From positions 103,367 to 167,366 of the forward strand of contig CALJUX010000037.1 in assembly GCA_937978655.1 (NCBI GenBank): DNA of 64,000 nucleotides, read 5' to 3'. The stretch comes from an uncultured Chromatiaceae bacterium. Its GTDB lineage: Bacteria; Pseudomonadota; Gammaproteobacteria; Enterobacterales; Alteromonadaceae. Position numbers and translations under genes: made by a program. Below are positions 11,328-20,928 of this stretch, piece after piece. Under the pieces are notes generated by a model. That model was not told the origin of the DNA. It was given only the letters and a program-made list of their open reading frames with translations, and searched no databases. The stretch's first letter is position 1. Every line of letters starts with the position of its first letter.

Positions 11328-12247
11328 CGTTGTTAAGTATGCTGATCGCATTAATAGTGGAACGCCTGGCGGTGCGCGGTCCGGCCTGGCAACTGGTGAC
11401 TTATTTACGGCCTTATCTGCAGCTGAGCGGCTCTGGCCCGGTCAGTGCCGTTCGTCAGCAGCCATATTTTATGATGCTGTGGTGGTTGTTGCCGGCGGTG
11501 GCGATTGCGCTGCTTATATATAGTGTGCAGTTCTGGTTGTTTCAGCTGCTGCTCAATACGCTGGTATTACTGCTGTGTATTGGCAGCTGGCATTACCGCC
11601 AGTGTTATAAGCAGTTTTTAAACGCCTGCCAGCGCGACGACCAGGAAGCGGCTTTTTTGCATATGCAGCAGATCCGCAGCGCCCAAGGAGCACCGGAACT
11701 GAGTTATGGTTCACAGCTGATTTGGCTGAACTTCCGTTATTACGCGGCGGTGTTGTTCTGGTACGCGCTGCTGGGGGCTTTTGGTGCTGTGGCTTACGCC
11801 TGTTTGCGCCAGCTGGCGGAGCCGCGGACCTATGACAAGACCAATGGCGCCGACAACAGTGTTGAGCCTGACATGAACAACACGGCTGACGGCAGCGAGC
11901 CGGTCGAAACTGTCCAGACTGGCGCCGGGCAAGCAAACCGCTGGCAGCATTTTGCCGAGGACATATTACACTGGGCCGACTGGCTGCCGGTGCGGCTGTT
12001 TGGCCTTGGCCTGGCGCTGGTGGGCGATTTCAGCCGCACATCGGCCGTCTTACTGCAACACGCGGGCGCGACGCAGATGAGTGCAGCCCAGCTGCTGACA
12101 GAGCTGAGTCAGGCGGCAGAGCCAGTCGCGGAAGAGCAGTTAAATTCGCCGGACGCCGCCGTTAGTGCTGTGGCGCTGGCTAAGCGCAATGTACTGTTTT
12201 TTCTGGCATTAATTGCCGTATTAACCTTAAGTGGCTGGCTCAGTTAA
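11324..12247 (+). CDS. ampE: AmpE family inner-membrane regulatory protein
   Basis: Polytopic membrane protein, 307 residues, encoded next to ampD as in E. coli. It has been proposed as a membrane sensor in beta-lactamase induction or peptidoglycan recycling, but its biochemistry is not settled. The N-terminus LLSMLIALIVERLA is the family signature. Membrane segments are seen near residues 45-65, 66-85, 145-165 and at the C-terminus (VLFFLALIAVLTLSGWL). A polar insert rich in Asn, Asp and Thr lies at about residues 170-205. The start overlaps ampD by four bases. No clear terminator follows. Confidence 0.88.
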   Translation: MTLLSMLIALIVERLAVRGPAWQLVTYLRPYLQLSGSGPVSAVRQQPYFMMLWWLLPAVAIALLIYSVQFWLFQLLLNTLVLLLCIGSWHYRQCYKQFLNACQRDDQEAAFLHMQQIRSAQGAPELSYGSQLIWLNFRYYAAVLFWYALLGAFGAVAYACLRQLAEPRTYDKTNGADNSVEPDMNNTADGSEPVETVQTGAGQANRWQHFAEDILHWADWLPVRLFGLGLALVGDFSRTSAVLLQHAGATQMSAAQLLTELSQAAEPVAEEQLNSPDAAVSAVALAKRNVLFFLALIAVLTLSGWLS

Positions 12248-12364
12248 GGCATTCGTCCCAACCAGCTGATGGTGTTTGCGGCTTGCTGTGTGTGGTTTAA
12301 CACCCAGCCCGTCGCAGGCGCAGTCTGCTGGCCGCTATTCCTGATAGCTAAGCCTGCGATGCAA

Positions 12365-12375
12365 TGGTCTGACCA
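12365..12375 (+). promoter_or_regulatory. PdhR operator-like box, distal copy
   Basis: TGGTCTGACCA, inside AATGGTCTGACCAATT, matches the PdhR consensus TGGT-N3-ACCA with flanking AATT. It lies about 240 bases upstream of pdhR and 146 bases from the second box, a spacing that could allow looping. Confidence 0.68.
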
Positions 12376-12405
12376 ATTCTGTTTTTTCCTGTGAACACTC
12401 ATTGA

Positions 12406-12423
12406 TTAGAGTTTTAACTCTAA
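12406..12423 (+). repeat. Perfect inverted repeat between the two PdhR boxes
   Basis: TTAGAGTT, TT, AACTCTAA is a perfect 8-bp inverted repeat in the 365-bp ampE-pdhR gap. There is no T-tract, so it is more likely a protein-binding site or small hairpin than a terminator. No regulator can be named. Confidence 0.5.
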
Positions 12424-12510
12424 CTATTCTGCGCAAAAATTCAACGCTACAGCTTGCCCTGATTTACAGTGCGGGCCTTTTCTGCTAATTTGATGCGCAA
12501 CAAAGTAAAA

Positions 12511-12521
12511 TGGTCTTACCA
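12511..12521 (+). promoter_or_regulatory. PdhR operator-like box, proximal copy
   Basis: TGGTCTTACCA followed by ATTT matches TGGT-N3-ACCA. It overlaps a possible -10 (TAAAAT, 12506-12511) and lies about 90 bases before the pdhR start, the usual position for autorepression of pdhR-aceEF. Confidence 0.78.
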
Positions 12522-12612
12522 ATTTACACGGTGTTGATGTTTCAATATCGACAATAACAGCAGTCTTGGACAGGAATGACAAACAGCGGCGCTTTGCTAC
12601 GCTGTTGAAGCC

Positions 12613-13374
12613 ATGAAAAACGCACTGAAAATCAAACCGGCAAAATTGTCGGATCAAATTGTCGGACAGCTGGAGCAAATGTTGCTCGAGGGCAGTTTTG
12701 CGCCTGGCCAGAAATTACCGACCGAACGCGAACTGGCTGAACAATTTGAAGTGTCGCGGCCCTCAGTGCGCGAAGCGCTGCAAAAGCTCGAAGCCAAAGG
12801 GCTGGTCAGCCGCAAACAAGGCGGTGGCACTTTTGTCTGCGACACCTTAGTTGGCGGCCTCACCGATCCGTTATTTGAACTGATTGGCCGCCACCCTGAA
12901 TCCCAATTTGATTTACTGGAATTTCGTCACGCCTTAGAAGGCATTTGCGCCTATTACGCTGCGCTGCGTGGTACGGCCAACGATTTCAGTCAGATTAAAC
13001 AACGCTACGACGAAATTTGTCTGGCGCAGCAACAGCATGACATCAATGCCGAAGCTGCTGCGGTCGGACGCTTTTATTCAGCAGTGGCAGAAGCATCCCA
13101 TAATGTGGTGCTTTTGCATCTGGTGCGCGGCTTAACGCCGCTGGTGGAGCAGAATATCCGGTTGAACCTGGAAATTCTGCAGCAGAAGGACGGCATTGTG
13201 GGCCAGCTGAATTCACATCGGCAACGGTTAATGGAAGCGGTGATCAATGGTGAGCCGGAACAAGCCCGGCAAGCCAGCAACAGCCATCTGGCCTTTATTG
13301 AAGAGGCTTTGCTGGAAGCCGACCGGGAACGCTCACGACTTGAACGCTCGCTGCGTCGTTCGCAACAGAACTGA
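12613..13374 (+). CDS. pdhR: Pyruvate dehydrogenase complex repressor PdhR (GntR/FadR subfamily)
   Basis: GntR-family repressor that senses pyruvate and represses the pdh operon. The 253-residue protein has an N-terminal winged helix (about residues 10-75, with PTERELAEQFEVSRPSVREAL as its recognition region) and a C-terminal all-helical FCD effector domain whose metal or effector ligands include His residues around 105 and 200-220. It sits upstream of aceE with 65 bases between, and two PdhR-like boxes precede it, so autoregulation is likely. The C-terminus is Arg/Ser-rich. Confidence 0.92.
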   Translation: MKNALKIKPAKLSDQIVGQLEQMLLEGSFAPGQKLPTERELAEQFEVSRPSVREALQKLEAKGLVSRKQGGGTFVCDTLVGGLTDPLFELIGRHPESQFDLLEFRHALEGICAYYAALRGTANDFSQIKQRYDEICLAQQQHDINAEAAAVGRFYSAVAEASHNVVLLHLVRGLTPLVEQNIRLNLEILQQKDGIVGQLNSHRQRLMEAVINGEPEQARQASNSHLAFIEEALLEADRERSRLERSLRRSQQN

Positions 13375-13439
13375 AACAGCACAGCAGAACAATAACAGCA
13401 AGGTCCTGCGCGGCAGGACGGTTTGAAAGGAAAATTGAT

Positions 13440-16106
13440 ATGTCTGAAGTCAATAAGCTTGACGTCGACGTGCTCGAAACCCAGGAGTGGTTGGAAGCGC
13501 TGGAATCCGTAGTACGCACCGAAGGTGTCGAGCGGGCGCAGTTCCTGCTCGAGCAGGTGCTGGAACAAGCGCGGCTGGAAGGGGTCGACATGCCAACCGG
13601 CATCACCACCAACTATATCAACACTATTCCGCCGCAACAGGAACCGGCTTATCCGGGTGACGTGAATCTGGAGAAAAAGATCCGTTCCGTCATTCGCTGG
13701 AACGCCATCATGATCGTGCTGCGCGCCTCGAAAAAAGAGCTGGAACTGGGCGGCCACATGGCGTCTTACCAGTCTGCTGCTGCATTCTACGAGACCTGTT
13801 TTAACCACTTTTTCCGCGCGCCGAACGAAAAAGACGGCGGCGATTTAGTTTATTACCAAGGCCACATTTCACCGGGTATTTACGCCCGTGCTTTTGTTGA
13901 AGGCCGCTTAACCGCAGACCAGCTGGACAACTTCCGCCAGGAAGTCGGTGGTGAAGGTTTATCCTCTTACCCACACCCGAAACTGATGCCGGAATTCTGG
14001 CAGTTCCCGACGGTGTCGATGGGTTTAGGCCCAATCACCTCGATTTATCAGGCGCGTTTCCTGAAGTACTTACACGGCCGTGGCATGAAAGACACCAGTG
14101 CACAGCGCGTGTACGCCTTCCTCGGTGACGGTGAGATGGACGAGCCGGAAAGCCGTGGTTCGCTGTCTTTTGCGGCGCGGGAAAAACTGGATAACCTGTG
14201 TTTCCTGGTCAACTGTAACCTGCAGCGTTTAGACGGCCCGGTAATGGGCAACGGCAAAATCATCCAGGAACTGGAAGGTTTATTCCGTGGCGCCGGCTGG
14301 AACGTGATCAAAGTGGTATGGGGCAGTGGCTGGGACAAGCTGTTGGCCAAAGACACCACCGGCAAACTGCTGCAGCTGATGAACGAAACCATCGACGGTG
14401 ATTATCAGACTTATAAAGCCAAAGACGGCGCTTATGTGCGTCAGCATTTCTTTGGCCGTTACCCGGAAACTGCGGCCTTAGTTGCCGACATGACCGACGA
14501 AGAGATCTTCGCATTAAAACGCGGTGGCCATGAACCGTCAAAACTGTACGCTGCCTTCAAAGCGGCGCAAGAGACCAAAGGCCGTCCGACCGTCATTCTG
14601 GCCAAAACCATCAAAGGTTATGGCATGGGTGAAGCCGCTGAAGGCAAAAACATCGCCCACCAGGTGAAGAAAATGGATATGACGCATGTGCTGCAAATCC
14701 GTAAACGTCTGAATCTGGAAGAATATCTGTCAGAAGAAGACGTGCACAGCCTGCCATACCTGACGCTGCCGGAAGGCTCGCCAGAGCATCAGTACCTGCA
14801 TGCGCGTCGTAATGCGTTAAACGGTTACACGCCGGTTCGTTTACCGAATTTCACCAAGCCACTGACACTGCCGGAATTGCCAGTGTTTGAAGGCCTGCTG
14901 GAAGAGCAAAAACGTGAAATCTCTACCACTATGGCATTCGTGCGTGGTCTGAACATTCTGTTAAAAGACCCAAATATCGGCCAGCAAATTGTGCCGATTA
15001 TTGCCGATGAAGCCCGTACTTTTGGTATGGAAGGTCTGTTCCGTCAAATCGGTATTTATAACCCGCACGGCCAGACGTACACGCCGGAAGACCGCGCCAT
15101 TGTTTCTTACTATAAAGAAGAAACCTCAGGCCAGGTACTGCAGGAAGGTATCAACGAGCTGGGCGCGATGGCATCCTGGGTGGCGGCGGCAACGTCGTAC
15201 AGCACCAATGACCTGCCGATGATCCCGTTCTACATTTATTACTCAATGTTCGGCTTCCAGCGCGTCGGCGATATGGCCTGGCTGGCGGGTGACCAACAAG
15301 CGCGTGGTTTCCTGTTAGGCGCTACGGCTGGCCGCACCACGTTAAACGGCGAAGGTTTACAGCACGAAGACGGTCACAGCCATATTCTGGCCGGTACAGT
15401 ACCAAACTGTATCTCTTATGACCCGACTTACGCCTACGAGCTTGCCGTGATCATGCAGGACGGTATCCGCCGCATGTATGGCCCGGCACAGGAAAATATC
15501 TATTACTACATCACAGTGATGAACGAAAACTATCATCACCCGGCGATGCCACAGGGCGCCGAAGAAGGCATCCGTCGCGGCATTTACAAGCTGGAAACGC
15601 TGACTGGTAACAAAGGCAAAGTGCAGTTATTAGGCTCAGGCACCATCCTGAACGAAGTGCGCCGCGCTGCTGAGATTCTGTCTGAAGAATATGGCATTGC
15701 TTCTGATGTTTATTCTGTGACGTCTTTCAACGAACTGGCGCGCGATGGTCAGGACTGTGAACGTCACAACATGCTGCATCCGAATGAAGCAGAGAAAGTG
15801 CCGTACATTGCACAAGTGCTGGGCAAAGAGCCAGCGATTGCGGCCACCGACTACATCAAAAACTATGTCGACCAGGTCCGCGCTTTTGTGCCGGCAGTGT
15901 CGTACAAAGTGCTGGGCACCGACGGTTTTGGCCGCTCTGACAGCCGCGAAAACCTGCGCCGTCACTTTGAAGTGAATGCTGGTTATGTGGTACTGGCAGC
16001 GCTGCGTGAGCTGGCCAAACAGGGCACTATCGACAAACAACTGGTGGCTGATGCGATCGTGCGTTTTGGCATCGACACCAACAAGCCGAACCCACTGTTC
16101 GCATAA
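13440..16106 (+). CDS. aceE: Pyruvate dehydrogenase E1 component (homodimeric) AceE
   Basis: Thiamine-diphosphate enzyme that decarboxylates pyruvate and reductively acetylates the lipoyl domains of AceF. Its 888 residues match E. coli E1. The ThDP/Mg motif starts at [14 protein letters not shown] (about residue 227) and ends near LVNCN. The second-domain segments [19 protein letters not shown] and HEDGHSH are intact. AAGGAAAATTGAT gives a reasonable ribosome site. The N-terminal helix, which docks on E2, is present ([10 protein letters not shown]). It is followed by aceF after 11 bases. Confidence 0.98.
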   Translation: MSEVNKLDVDVLETQEWLEALESVVRTEGVERAQFLLEQVLEQARLEGVDMPTGITTNYINTIPPQQEPAYPGDVNLEKKIRSVIRWNAIMIVLRASKKELELGGHMASYQSAAAFYETCFNHFFRAPNEKDGGDLVYYQGHISPGIYARAFVEGRLTADQLDNFRQEVGGEGLSSYPHPKLMPEFWQFPTVSMGLGPITSIYQARFLKYLHGRGMKDTSAQRVYAFLGDGEMDEPESRGSLSFAAREKLDNLCFLVNCNLQRLDGPVMGNGKIIQELEGLFRGAGWNVIKVVWGSGWDKLLAKDTTGKLLQLMNETIDGDYQTYKAKDGAYVRQHFFGRYPETAALVADMTDEEIFALKRGGHEPSKLYAAFKAAQETKGRPTVILAKTIKGYGMGEAAEGKNIAHQVKKMDMTHVLQIRKRLNLEEYLSEEDVHSLPYLTLPEGSPEHQYLHARRNALNGYTPVRLPNFTKPLTLPELPVFEGLLEEQKREISTTMAFVRGLNILLKDPNIGQQIVPIIADEARTFGMEGLFRQIGIYNPHGQTYTPEDRAIVSYYKEETSGQVLQEGINELGAMASWVAAATSYSTNDLPMIPFYIYYSMFGFQRVGDMAWLAGDQQARGFLLGATAGRTTLNGEGLQHEDGHSHILAGTVPNCISYDPTYAYELAVIMQDGIRRMYGPAQENIYYYITVMNENYHHPAMPQGAEEGIRRGIYKLETLTGNKGKVQLLGSGTILNEVRRAAEILSEEYGIASDVYSVTSFNELARDGQDCERHNMLHPNEAEKVPYIAQVLGKEPAIAATDYIKNYVDQVRAFVPAVSYKVLGTDGFGRSDSRENLRRHFEVNAGYVVLAALRELAKQGTIDKQLVADAIVRFGIDTNKPNPLFA

Positions 16107-16117
16107 GAGGAATGGCA

Positions 16118-17755
16118 ATGACAATCGAAATTTTTGTGCCGGATATCGGCGCGGATGAAGTGGAAGTCACCGAAATTCTGGTGAAAGTCGGCGACACTGT
16201 CAGTGTGGACCAGTCGCTGCTGTCGGTCGAAGGCGATAAAGCCTCGATGGAAGTACCAGCCGCTCAGGCTGGTGTGGTGCAGGAAATTCGGGTAAAGGCT
16301 GGCGATAAAGTCAAAACCGGCTCGCTGATTATGGTATTTGCTGGTGCCAACGCGGCCGCTGCTGTGGCTCCGGCTGCTGCACCGGCGCCTGTTGCCGCTG
16401 CTCCTGCCGCTGCGCTAGTTGCAGCAGCTGCTACAACTGAAAGCAAAGACGTTAAAGTGCCGGATATCGGCGGCGATGCGGTCGAAGTCACTGAGGTACT
16501 GGTGAAAGTCGGTGATGTGGTTAAAGCCGAACAATCGCTGTTATCGGTCGAAGGTGACAAAGCTGCGATGGAAGTGCCAGCGCCATTTGCCGGGACTGTG
16601 ACGGAAGTCAAAGTCAAAGTTGGCGACAAAGTCCAAACCGGCTCGTTAGTCTTTGTATTCTCGACCGGTGCGGCAGCGCCAGCAGCAGTTGCAGCAGCGC
16701 CTGCTCCGGTTGCAGCTCCGGTCTCTGCACCTGCCGCCGTTCCGGCCGCTGCTCCGGCTGCATCAGCTCCGGCTTCGACCCCAGCTGCTGCGGTCAGCGA
16801 CAACGAAGTGACGCAAAGCGCTGCTTTTGCTCATGCATCGCCTGTCGTGCGTCGTTTAGCCCGTGAATTTGGTGTTGACCTGTCGAAAGTGGCAGGCACA
16901 GCGCGTAAAGGCCGGGTGCAGCGTGAAGACGTGCAGAATTATGTGAAAAACATTATTGCCCAAGTTGCAGCAGGCAAGGGCAGTGTGGCCAGCAGTGGCA
17001 ACAGTGTTGGCTTTGATTTGATTGCCTGGCCAAAAGTTGATTTCAGCAAATTCGGCGCTGTGGAAGAAAAACCGCTGTCGCGGATTCAGAAACTATCTGG
17101 TGCCAACTTACACCGCAACTGGGTGCGTATTCCGCATGTGACGCAGTTTGATGAAGCTGACATCACAGATCTGGAAGATTTCCGCAAAGAGCAAAACGCG
17201 CTGGCCGAGAAGAAAAAACTCGGTGTGAAATACACGCCGCTGGTATTTATCATGAAAGCGGCTGCCAAGGCGCTGGAAGAATTCCCGACCTTTAACAGCT
17301 CGTTATCAGAAGACGGCGCGAGCCTGATTCTGAAGAAATACGTGCACTTAGGCATTGCGGTCGATACACCCAATGGCTTAGTGGTGCCGGTGGTGCGTGA
17401 TGTGAACAAAAAAGGCATCATCGAGCTGTCGCGTGAGCTGCAGGAAATATCGGTGAAAGCGCGCGAAGGCAAACTGACCGCGGCGGATATGCAGGGTGGT
17501 TGTTTCACCATTTCCAGCCTCGGTGGCATCGGCGGTACCGCCTTTACGCCTATCGTGAACGCGCCGGAAGTGGCTATTCTCGGGGTGTCAAAATCCGACA
17601 TTAAACCGAAATGGGATGGCAAAGCCTTCCAGCCGCGCCTGATGGTGCCGCTGTCGGTGTCTTATGACCACCGCGTGATCGATGGCGCTTTGGCGGCCCG
17701 CTTTACCGCGACGCTGGCATCATACTTAGCTGATATCCGTCAGATTATTATGTAA
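16118..17755 (+). CDS. aceF: Dihydrolipoamide acetyltransferase E2 of pyruvate dehydrogenase, two lipoyl domains, AceF
   Basis: Core of the pyruvate dehydrogenase complex, transferring acetyl groups to CoA. Two lipoyl domains are seen (about residues 1-75 and 110-185), each with the lipoylated Lys in VEGDKAS/AMEVPA; E. coli has three. They are joined by Ala/Pro-rich flexible linkers. A peripheral subunit-binding domain follows ([16 protein letters not shown], about residue 240), then the catalytic domain with [10 protein letters not shown] near the C-terminus. The ATG at 16118 is preferred because AGAGG lies 7 bases upstream; an ATG two codons earlier is too close. Confidence 0.96.
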   Translation: MTIEIFVPDIGADEVEVTEILVKVGDTVSVDQSLLSVEGDKASMEVPAAQAGVVQEIRVKAGDKVKTGSLIMVFAGANAAAAVAPAAAPAPVAAAPAAALVAAAATTESKDVKVPDIGGDAVEVTEVLVKVGDVVKAEQSLLSVEGDKAAMEVPAPFAGTVTEVKVKVGDKVQTGSLVFVFSTGAAAPAAVAAAPAPVAAPVSAPAAVPAAAPAASAPASTPAAAVSDNEVTQSAAFAHASPVVRRLAREFGVDLSKVAGTARKGRVQREDVQNYVKNIIAQVAAGKGSVASSGNSVGFDLIAWPKVDFSKFGAVEEKPLSRIQKLSGANLHRNWVRIPHVTQFDEADITDLEDFRKEQNALAEKKKLGVKYTPLVFIMKAAAKALEEFPTFNSSLSEDGASLILKKYVHLGIAVDTPNGLVVPVVRDVNKKGIIELSRELQEISVKAREGKLTAADMQGGCFTISSLGGIGGTAFTPIVNAPEVAILGVSKSDIKPKWDGKAFQPRLMVPLSVSYDHRVIDGALAARFTATLASYLADIRQIIM

Positions 17756-17763
17756 AACGCCAA

Positions 17764-17783
17764 GCGGCAGCTTCGGCTGCCGC
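17764..17783 (+). other. Stable UUCG hairpin after aceF
   Basis: GCGGCAGC, TTCG, GCTGCCGC is a perfect 8-bp stem closed by a UUCG tetraloop 9 bases after the aceF stop. There is no T-tract, so it may protect the aceEF message from 3' exonucleases or act as a weak or Rho-assisted end. It lies in the 219-bp gap before lpdA. Confidence 0.6.
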
Positions 17784-17872
17784 TGCTGTTGTCGCGGGGC
17801 AACAGCACTGCCGATATGGAGATGGCTGATGTTGATGTGGCTGAAAAGTTACGGGACATCTTTCAGGCAGGG

Positions 17873-17881
17873 TGCTAAAAT
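17873..17881 (+). promoter_or_regulatory. Possible extended -10 promoter element for lpdA
   Basis: TGCTAAAAT fits an extended -10 (TG-N-TAAAAT) about 95 bases upstream of lpdA. The -35 region is poor. An lpdA-specific promoter is expected because Lpd also serves 2-oxoglutarate dehydrogenase and glycine cleavage. Confidence 0.35.
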
Positions 17882-17974
17882 CCGCCAACTTTTACGCTGT
17901 GCCACCGGCGCTGCCGTGGCAACCTACGAGCCCGATGCAAGTAAAATTGCAAGCTAAAATAGCAAGGTAAAACA

Positions 17975-19387
17975 ATGAGCAACGAAATCAAAACTCAGGT
18001 AGTAGTGCTGGGCGCTGGCCCTGGTGGTTATTCAGCTGCATTCCGCGCAGCAGATTTAGGTCTGGAAGTGACCTTGGTTGAAGCCCGCAGCACCCTCGGC
18101 GGTGTTTGCTTAAACGTTGGCTGTATCCCGTCTAAAGCCTTATTACACGTTGCCAAAGTCATCGATGACGCCCGCGATATGGCATCTCACGGCGTGACCT
18201 TCGGTGCACCACAAATCGATTTAGATAAAATCCGTGCCTGGAAAGACAAAGTGGTTGGTCAACTGACCAACGGTCTGAACGGCATGGCGAAAATGCGTAA
18301 AGTCAAAGTTGTGAACGGTTACGGCAAATTCACCGGCCCGAACACACTGGTTGTTGGTGATACCACTATCACTTTTGACAGCGCCATCATCGCGGCCGGT
18401 TCAGAGCCGGTTGCACTGCCATTTATTCCAAAAGATGACCCACGGGTGATCGATTCTACCGGCGCACTGGAATTAAAAGACATTCCAGGCGAAATGCTGG
18501 TATTAGGCGGCGGTATCATTGGCCTGGAAATGGGCACTGTGTACCGTGCTTTAGGTTCGAAAGTGTCTGTGGTTGAATTCGCTGACCAGCTGGTTCCTGC
18601 TGCTGACGCTGACCTGGTTAAAGCCTACACCAAATACAACAAAGACAATTACACGCTGATGCTGTCCACCAAAGTGACTGCAGTCGAAGCCAAAGCGGAC
18701 GGCCTGTATGTGACTTTCGAAGGCAAAAACGCCCCGGCGTCACCAGTACGTTACGACAAAATCCTGGTGGCAGTGGGCCGTCGTCCAAACGGTAATCTGT
18801 TAGATGCAGCGAAAGCTGGCGTAAACGTGGATGAGCGTGGTTTCATCAACGTCGACAAACAACTGCGCACCAACGTGCCACACATTTTCGCCATCGGCGA
18901 CGTGATTGGTCAGCCAATGCTGGCGCACAAAGCGGTGCATGAAGGCCATGTGGCTGCCGAAGTTATCTCTGGCATGAAACACTTCTTCGACCCGCGTTGC
19001 ATTCCGTCTGTGGCTTACACAGATCCGGAAATGGCCTGGGTGGGTATCACTGAAAAAGAAGCCAAAGAGAAAGGCATCGCAGTAGAAACTGCTACTTTCC
19101 CATGGGCTGCTTCTGGCCGTGCGATCGCCTCAGCGCGTACTGAAGGCTTCACCAAACTGATTTTCGACAAAGAATCACACCGTATCCTGGGTGGCGCTAT
19201 TGTCGGTATCAACGCCGGTGAAATGCTGGGTGAAATTTGTTTAGCGGTAGAAATGGGCGCCGATGCTGAAGATATCGCACTGACTATCCACGCGCACCCG
19301 ACGCTGAACGAATCGATTGGTCTGGCGGCTGAGATGTACGAAGGTTCAATCACTGACCTGCCAAATCCAAAAGCGAAAAAGAAATAA
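17975..19387 (+). CDS. lpdA: Dihydrolipoamide dehydrogenase (E3) Lpd
   Basis: FAD flavoprotein that reoxidises dihydrolipoamide with NAD in the pyruvate and 2-oxoglutarate dehydrogenase complexes. Its 470 residues are full length. The FAD-binding GAGPGGYSAAFRAADLG is at residues 11-27, the redox-active disulfide is in GGVCLNVGCIPSK, the NAD site is LGGGIIGLEMGTV, and the catalytic His-Glu pair is in HAHPTLNES near the C-terminus. It shares the pdhR-aceEF locus but is separated by 219 bases containing a hairpin and a possible promoter. A strong terminator follows. Confidence 0.98.
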   Translation: MSNEIKTQVVVLGAGPGGYSAAFRAADLGLEVTLVEARSTLGGVCLNVGCIPSKALLHVAKVIDDARDMASHGVTFGAPQIDLDKIRAWKDKVVGQLTNGLNGMAKMRKVKVVNGYGKFTGPNTLVVGDTTITFDSAIIAAGSEPVALPFIPKDDPRVIDSTGALELKDIPGEMLVLGGGIIGLEMGTVYRALGSKVSVVEFADQLVPAADADLVKAYTKYNKDNYTLMLSTKVTAVEAKADGLYVTFEGKNAPASPVRYDKILVAVGRRPNGNLLDAAKAGVNVDERGFINVDKQLRTNVPHIFAIGDVIGQPMLAHKAVHEGHVAAEVISGMKHFFDPRCIPSVAYTDPEMAWVGITEKEAKEKGIAVETATFPWAASGRAIASARTEGFTKLIFDKESHRILGGAIVGINAGEMLGEICLAVEMGADAEDIALTIHAHPTLNESIGLAAEMYEGSITDLPNPKAKKK

Positions 19388-19420
19388 GTTCGGTTCGAAC
19401 CGTAACTGATTTGCTTAAGT

Positions 19421-19454
19421 AACAAAGGCCGCAGCAGCGGCCTTTGTTGTTTTT
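19421..19454 (+). terminator. Rho-independent terminator of lpdA
   Basis: AACAAAGGCCGC and GCGGCCTTTGTT form a perfect 12-bp stem with loop AGCA, followed by GTTTTT. A separate 12-bp palindrome CGGTTCGAACCG at 19391-19402 lies between the stop codon and this stem. Confidence 0.92.
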
Positions 19455-19519
19455 ATTCCGCCCCTATTCCTGCTTTTGGTGAAATACATCCTGCTGTGCA
19501 CCGACCAGCCGCAAATTCA

Positions 19520-19548
19520 CTGCCACAGACCAAGGTTTACGGTACAAT
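19520..19548 (+). promoter_or_regulatory. Candidate sigma-70 promoter of kbl-tdh
   Basis: CTGCCA (19520-19525), 17 bases, TACAAT (19543-19548). The predicted start near 19555 leaves a leader of about 168 bases before the kbl ATG, which holds the inverted repeats listed next. Confidence 0.45.
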
Positions 19549-19582
19549 CAGCGCCAAATTCTAATGAAGCAGCGACTCATGG

Positions 19583-19597
19583 TTTATCGAAGATAAA
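19583..19597 (+). repeat. Operator-like inverted repeat in the kbl leader
   Basis: TTTATC, GAA, GATAAA is a perfect inverted repeat with 6-bp arms. It lies just downstream of the predicted kbl promoter, a position suited to a repressor. The regulator is unknown. Confidence 0.45.
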
Positions 19598-19627
19598 TGA
19601 TGATTTCGAATGCTTTCGATAATAAGA

Positions 19628-19695
19628 TATACCCAAATTTTTGCAGATTTGGTCAGGCAGACAACACCGCCAGATCTGCAAGGAAGAAGGGTATA
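19628..19695 (+). promoter_or_regulatory. Long hairpin in the kbl-tdh leader (candidate RNA control element)
   Basis: An inner stem pairs TTGCAGATTTGG (19641-19652) with CCAGATCTGCAA (19670-19681): 12 pairs, one of them G-U, around a 17-base loop. An outer stem pairs TATACCC (19628-19634) with GGGTATA (19689-19695), separated from the inner one by a 6/7-base internal loop. The kbl ribosome site (AGGAGG, 19713-19718) lies 18 bases beyond. Two nested helices in register are unlikely by chance. No known riboswitch class is recognised, and there is no T-tract after it. Confidence 0.55.
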
Positions 19696-19722
19696 AACAC
19701 CAATGTCCCAACAGGAGGCTTT

Positions 19723-20919
19723 ATGCGCAATTCCGCGTTCCTCAGCCATATCCAGCACCAAATCGATGACGTCAAAGCCGAAGGCCTGTACAAAGGCGAG
19801 CGGATCATCACGTCGCAGCAATTCTCTGATGTCACAGTCAATGGCGAGCAGGTTTTAAACTTCTGTGCCAACAACTACTTAGGCTTAGCCAATTCACCAG
19901 AACTGATTGCTGCGGCGCAGCAAGGCCTCGACAGCCATGGTTTTGGTGTGGCCTCAGTGCGGTTTATCTGCGGTACTCAGGATATTCACAAAACCTTAGA
20001 AGCGCGTATCAGTGCGTTTTTAGGCACTGAAGACACCATTTTGTATTCGAGCTGCTTTGACGCCAACGGCGGTTTATTTGAAACTATTTTAGGCGCCGAA
20101 GATGCAGTGATCTCCGATGCACTGAATCACGCTTCTATTATCGATGGCGTTCGCTTGTGTAAAGCCAAACGGTATCGTTATGCCAACAACGACATGGCGG
20201 AATTAGAAGCCCAGTTACAACAAGCCGATGCCGATGGTGCACGCTTTAAACTGATCGCCACCGACGGTGTATTCTCGATGGACGGCGTCATTGCCGACCT
20301 CAAAGCCATTTGTGATTTAGCCGACAAATACAATGCCTTAGTGATGGTCGATGACAGCCATGCCGTCGGTTTTGTTGGTAAAAACGGTCGCGGCACTCAT
20401 GAATACTGCGACGTGTTAGACCGCGTCGACATCATCACCGGGACTTTGGGCAAAGCCTTAGGCGGTGCCTCCGGCGGTTATACCTCAGGCAAAAAAGAAA
20501 TCATCGAGTGGCTCAGACAGCGGTCGCGGCCATATCTGTTTTCGAACAGTCTGGCTCCTTCTATTGTCACCGCGTCGATCAAAGTGCTCGACATGCTGGC
20601 GCAAGGCGACGCGCTCAGAGCTAAACTCTGGGATAACGCGGCCTATTTCCGCGAACAGATGACCGCAGCAGGTTTTACCCTGGCTGGTAAAGACCATGCG
20701 ATTATTCCGGTGATGCTGGGCGATGCCAAAGTTGCCGGTGAATTTGCCCGCCGCATGCTGGAGCAAGGCGTCTATGTAGTCGGCTTCTCGTTCCCGGTGG
20801 TGCCAAAAGGCCAGGCGCGTATTCGCACGCAAATTTCGGCGGCACACAGTAAAGCGCAGCTGGATAAAGCCATTGCCGCTTTTATCCGCACCGGTAAAGA
20901 CATGGGCGTGATTTCTTAA
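19723..20919 (+). CDS. kbl: 2-amino-3-ketobutyrate CoA ligase (glycine C-acetyltransferase) Kbl
   Basis: PLP enzyme that splits 2-amino-3-ketobutyrate with CoA to glycine and acetyl-CoA, the second step of threonine breakdown. The start is the ATG preceded by AGGAGG, giving 398 residues as in E. coli; the frame continues upstream without a ribosome site. PLP-binding features are seen: DDSHAVGF, and [13 protein letters not shown] with the Schiff-base Lys. NYLGLA and [14 protein letters not shown] are family segments. It is followed by tdh after 9 bases. Confidence 0.97.
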   Translation: MRNSAFLSHIQHQIDDVKAEGLYKGERIITSQQFSDVTVNGEQVLNFCANNYLGLANSPELIAAAQQGLDSHGFGVASVRFICGTQDIHKTLEARISAFLGTEDTILYSSCFDANGGLFETILGAEDAVISDALNHASIIDGVRLCKAKRYRYANNDMAELEAQLQQADADGARFKLIATDGVFSMDGVIADLKAICDLADKYNALVMVDDSHAVGFVGKNGRGTHEYCDVLDRVDIITGTLGKALGGASGGYTSGKKEIIEWLRQRSRPYLFSNSLAPSIVTASIKVLDMLAQGDALRAKLWDNAAYFREQMTAAGFTLAGKDHAIIPVMLGDAKVAGEFARRMLEQGVYVVGFSFPVVPKGQARIRTQISAAHSKAQLDKAIAAFIRTGKDMGVIS

Positions 20920-20928
20920 GGTATCCAT

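Noticed and set aside
16264..16803. Long Ala-rich open frame on the minus strand within aceF
   Set aside because: It is the shadow of the Ala/Pro linkers and lipoyl domains of aceF; no ribosome site and low-complexity composition.
19391..19402. Palindrome CGGTTCGAACCG after lpdA
   Set aside because: It is a perfect 12-base palindrome, but without a loop or neighbouring promoter it may be chance next to the strong terminator; noted only there.
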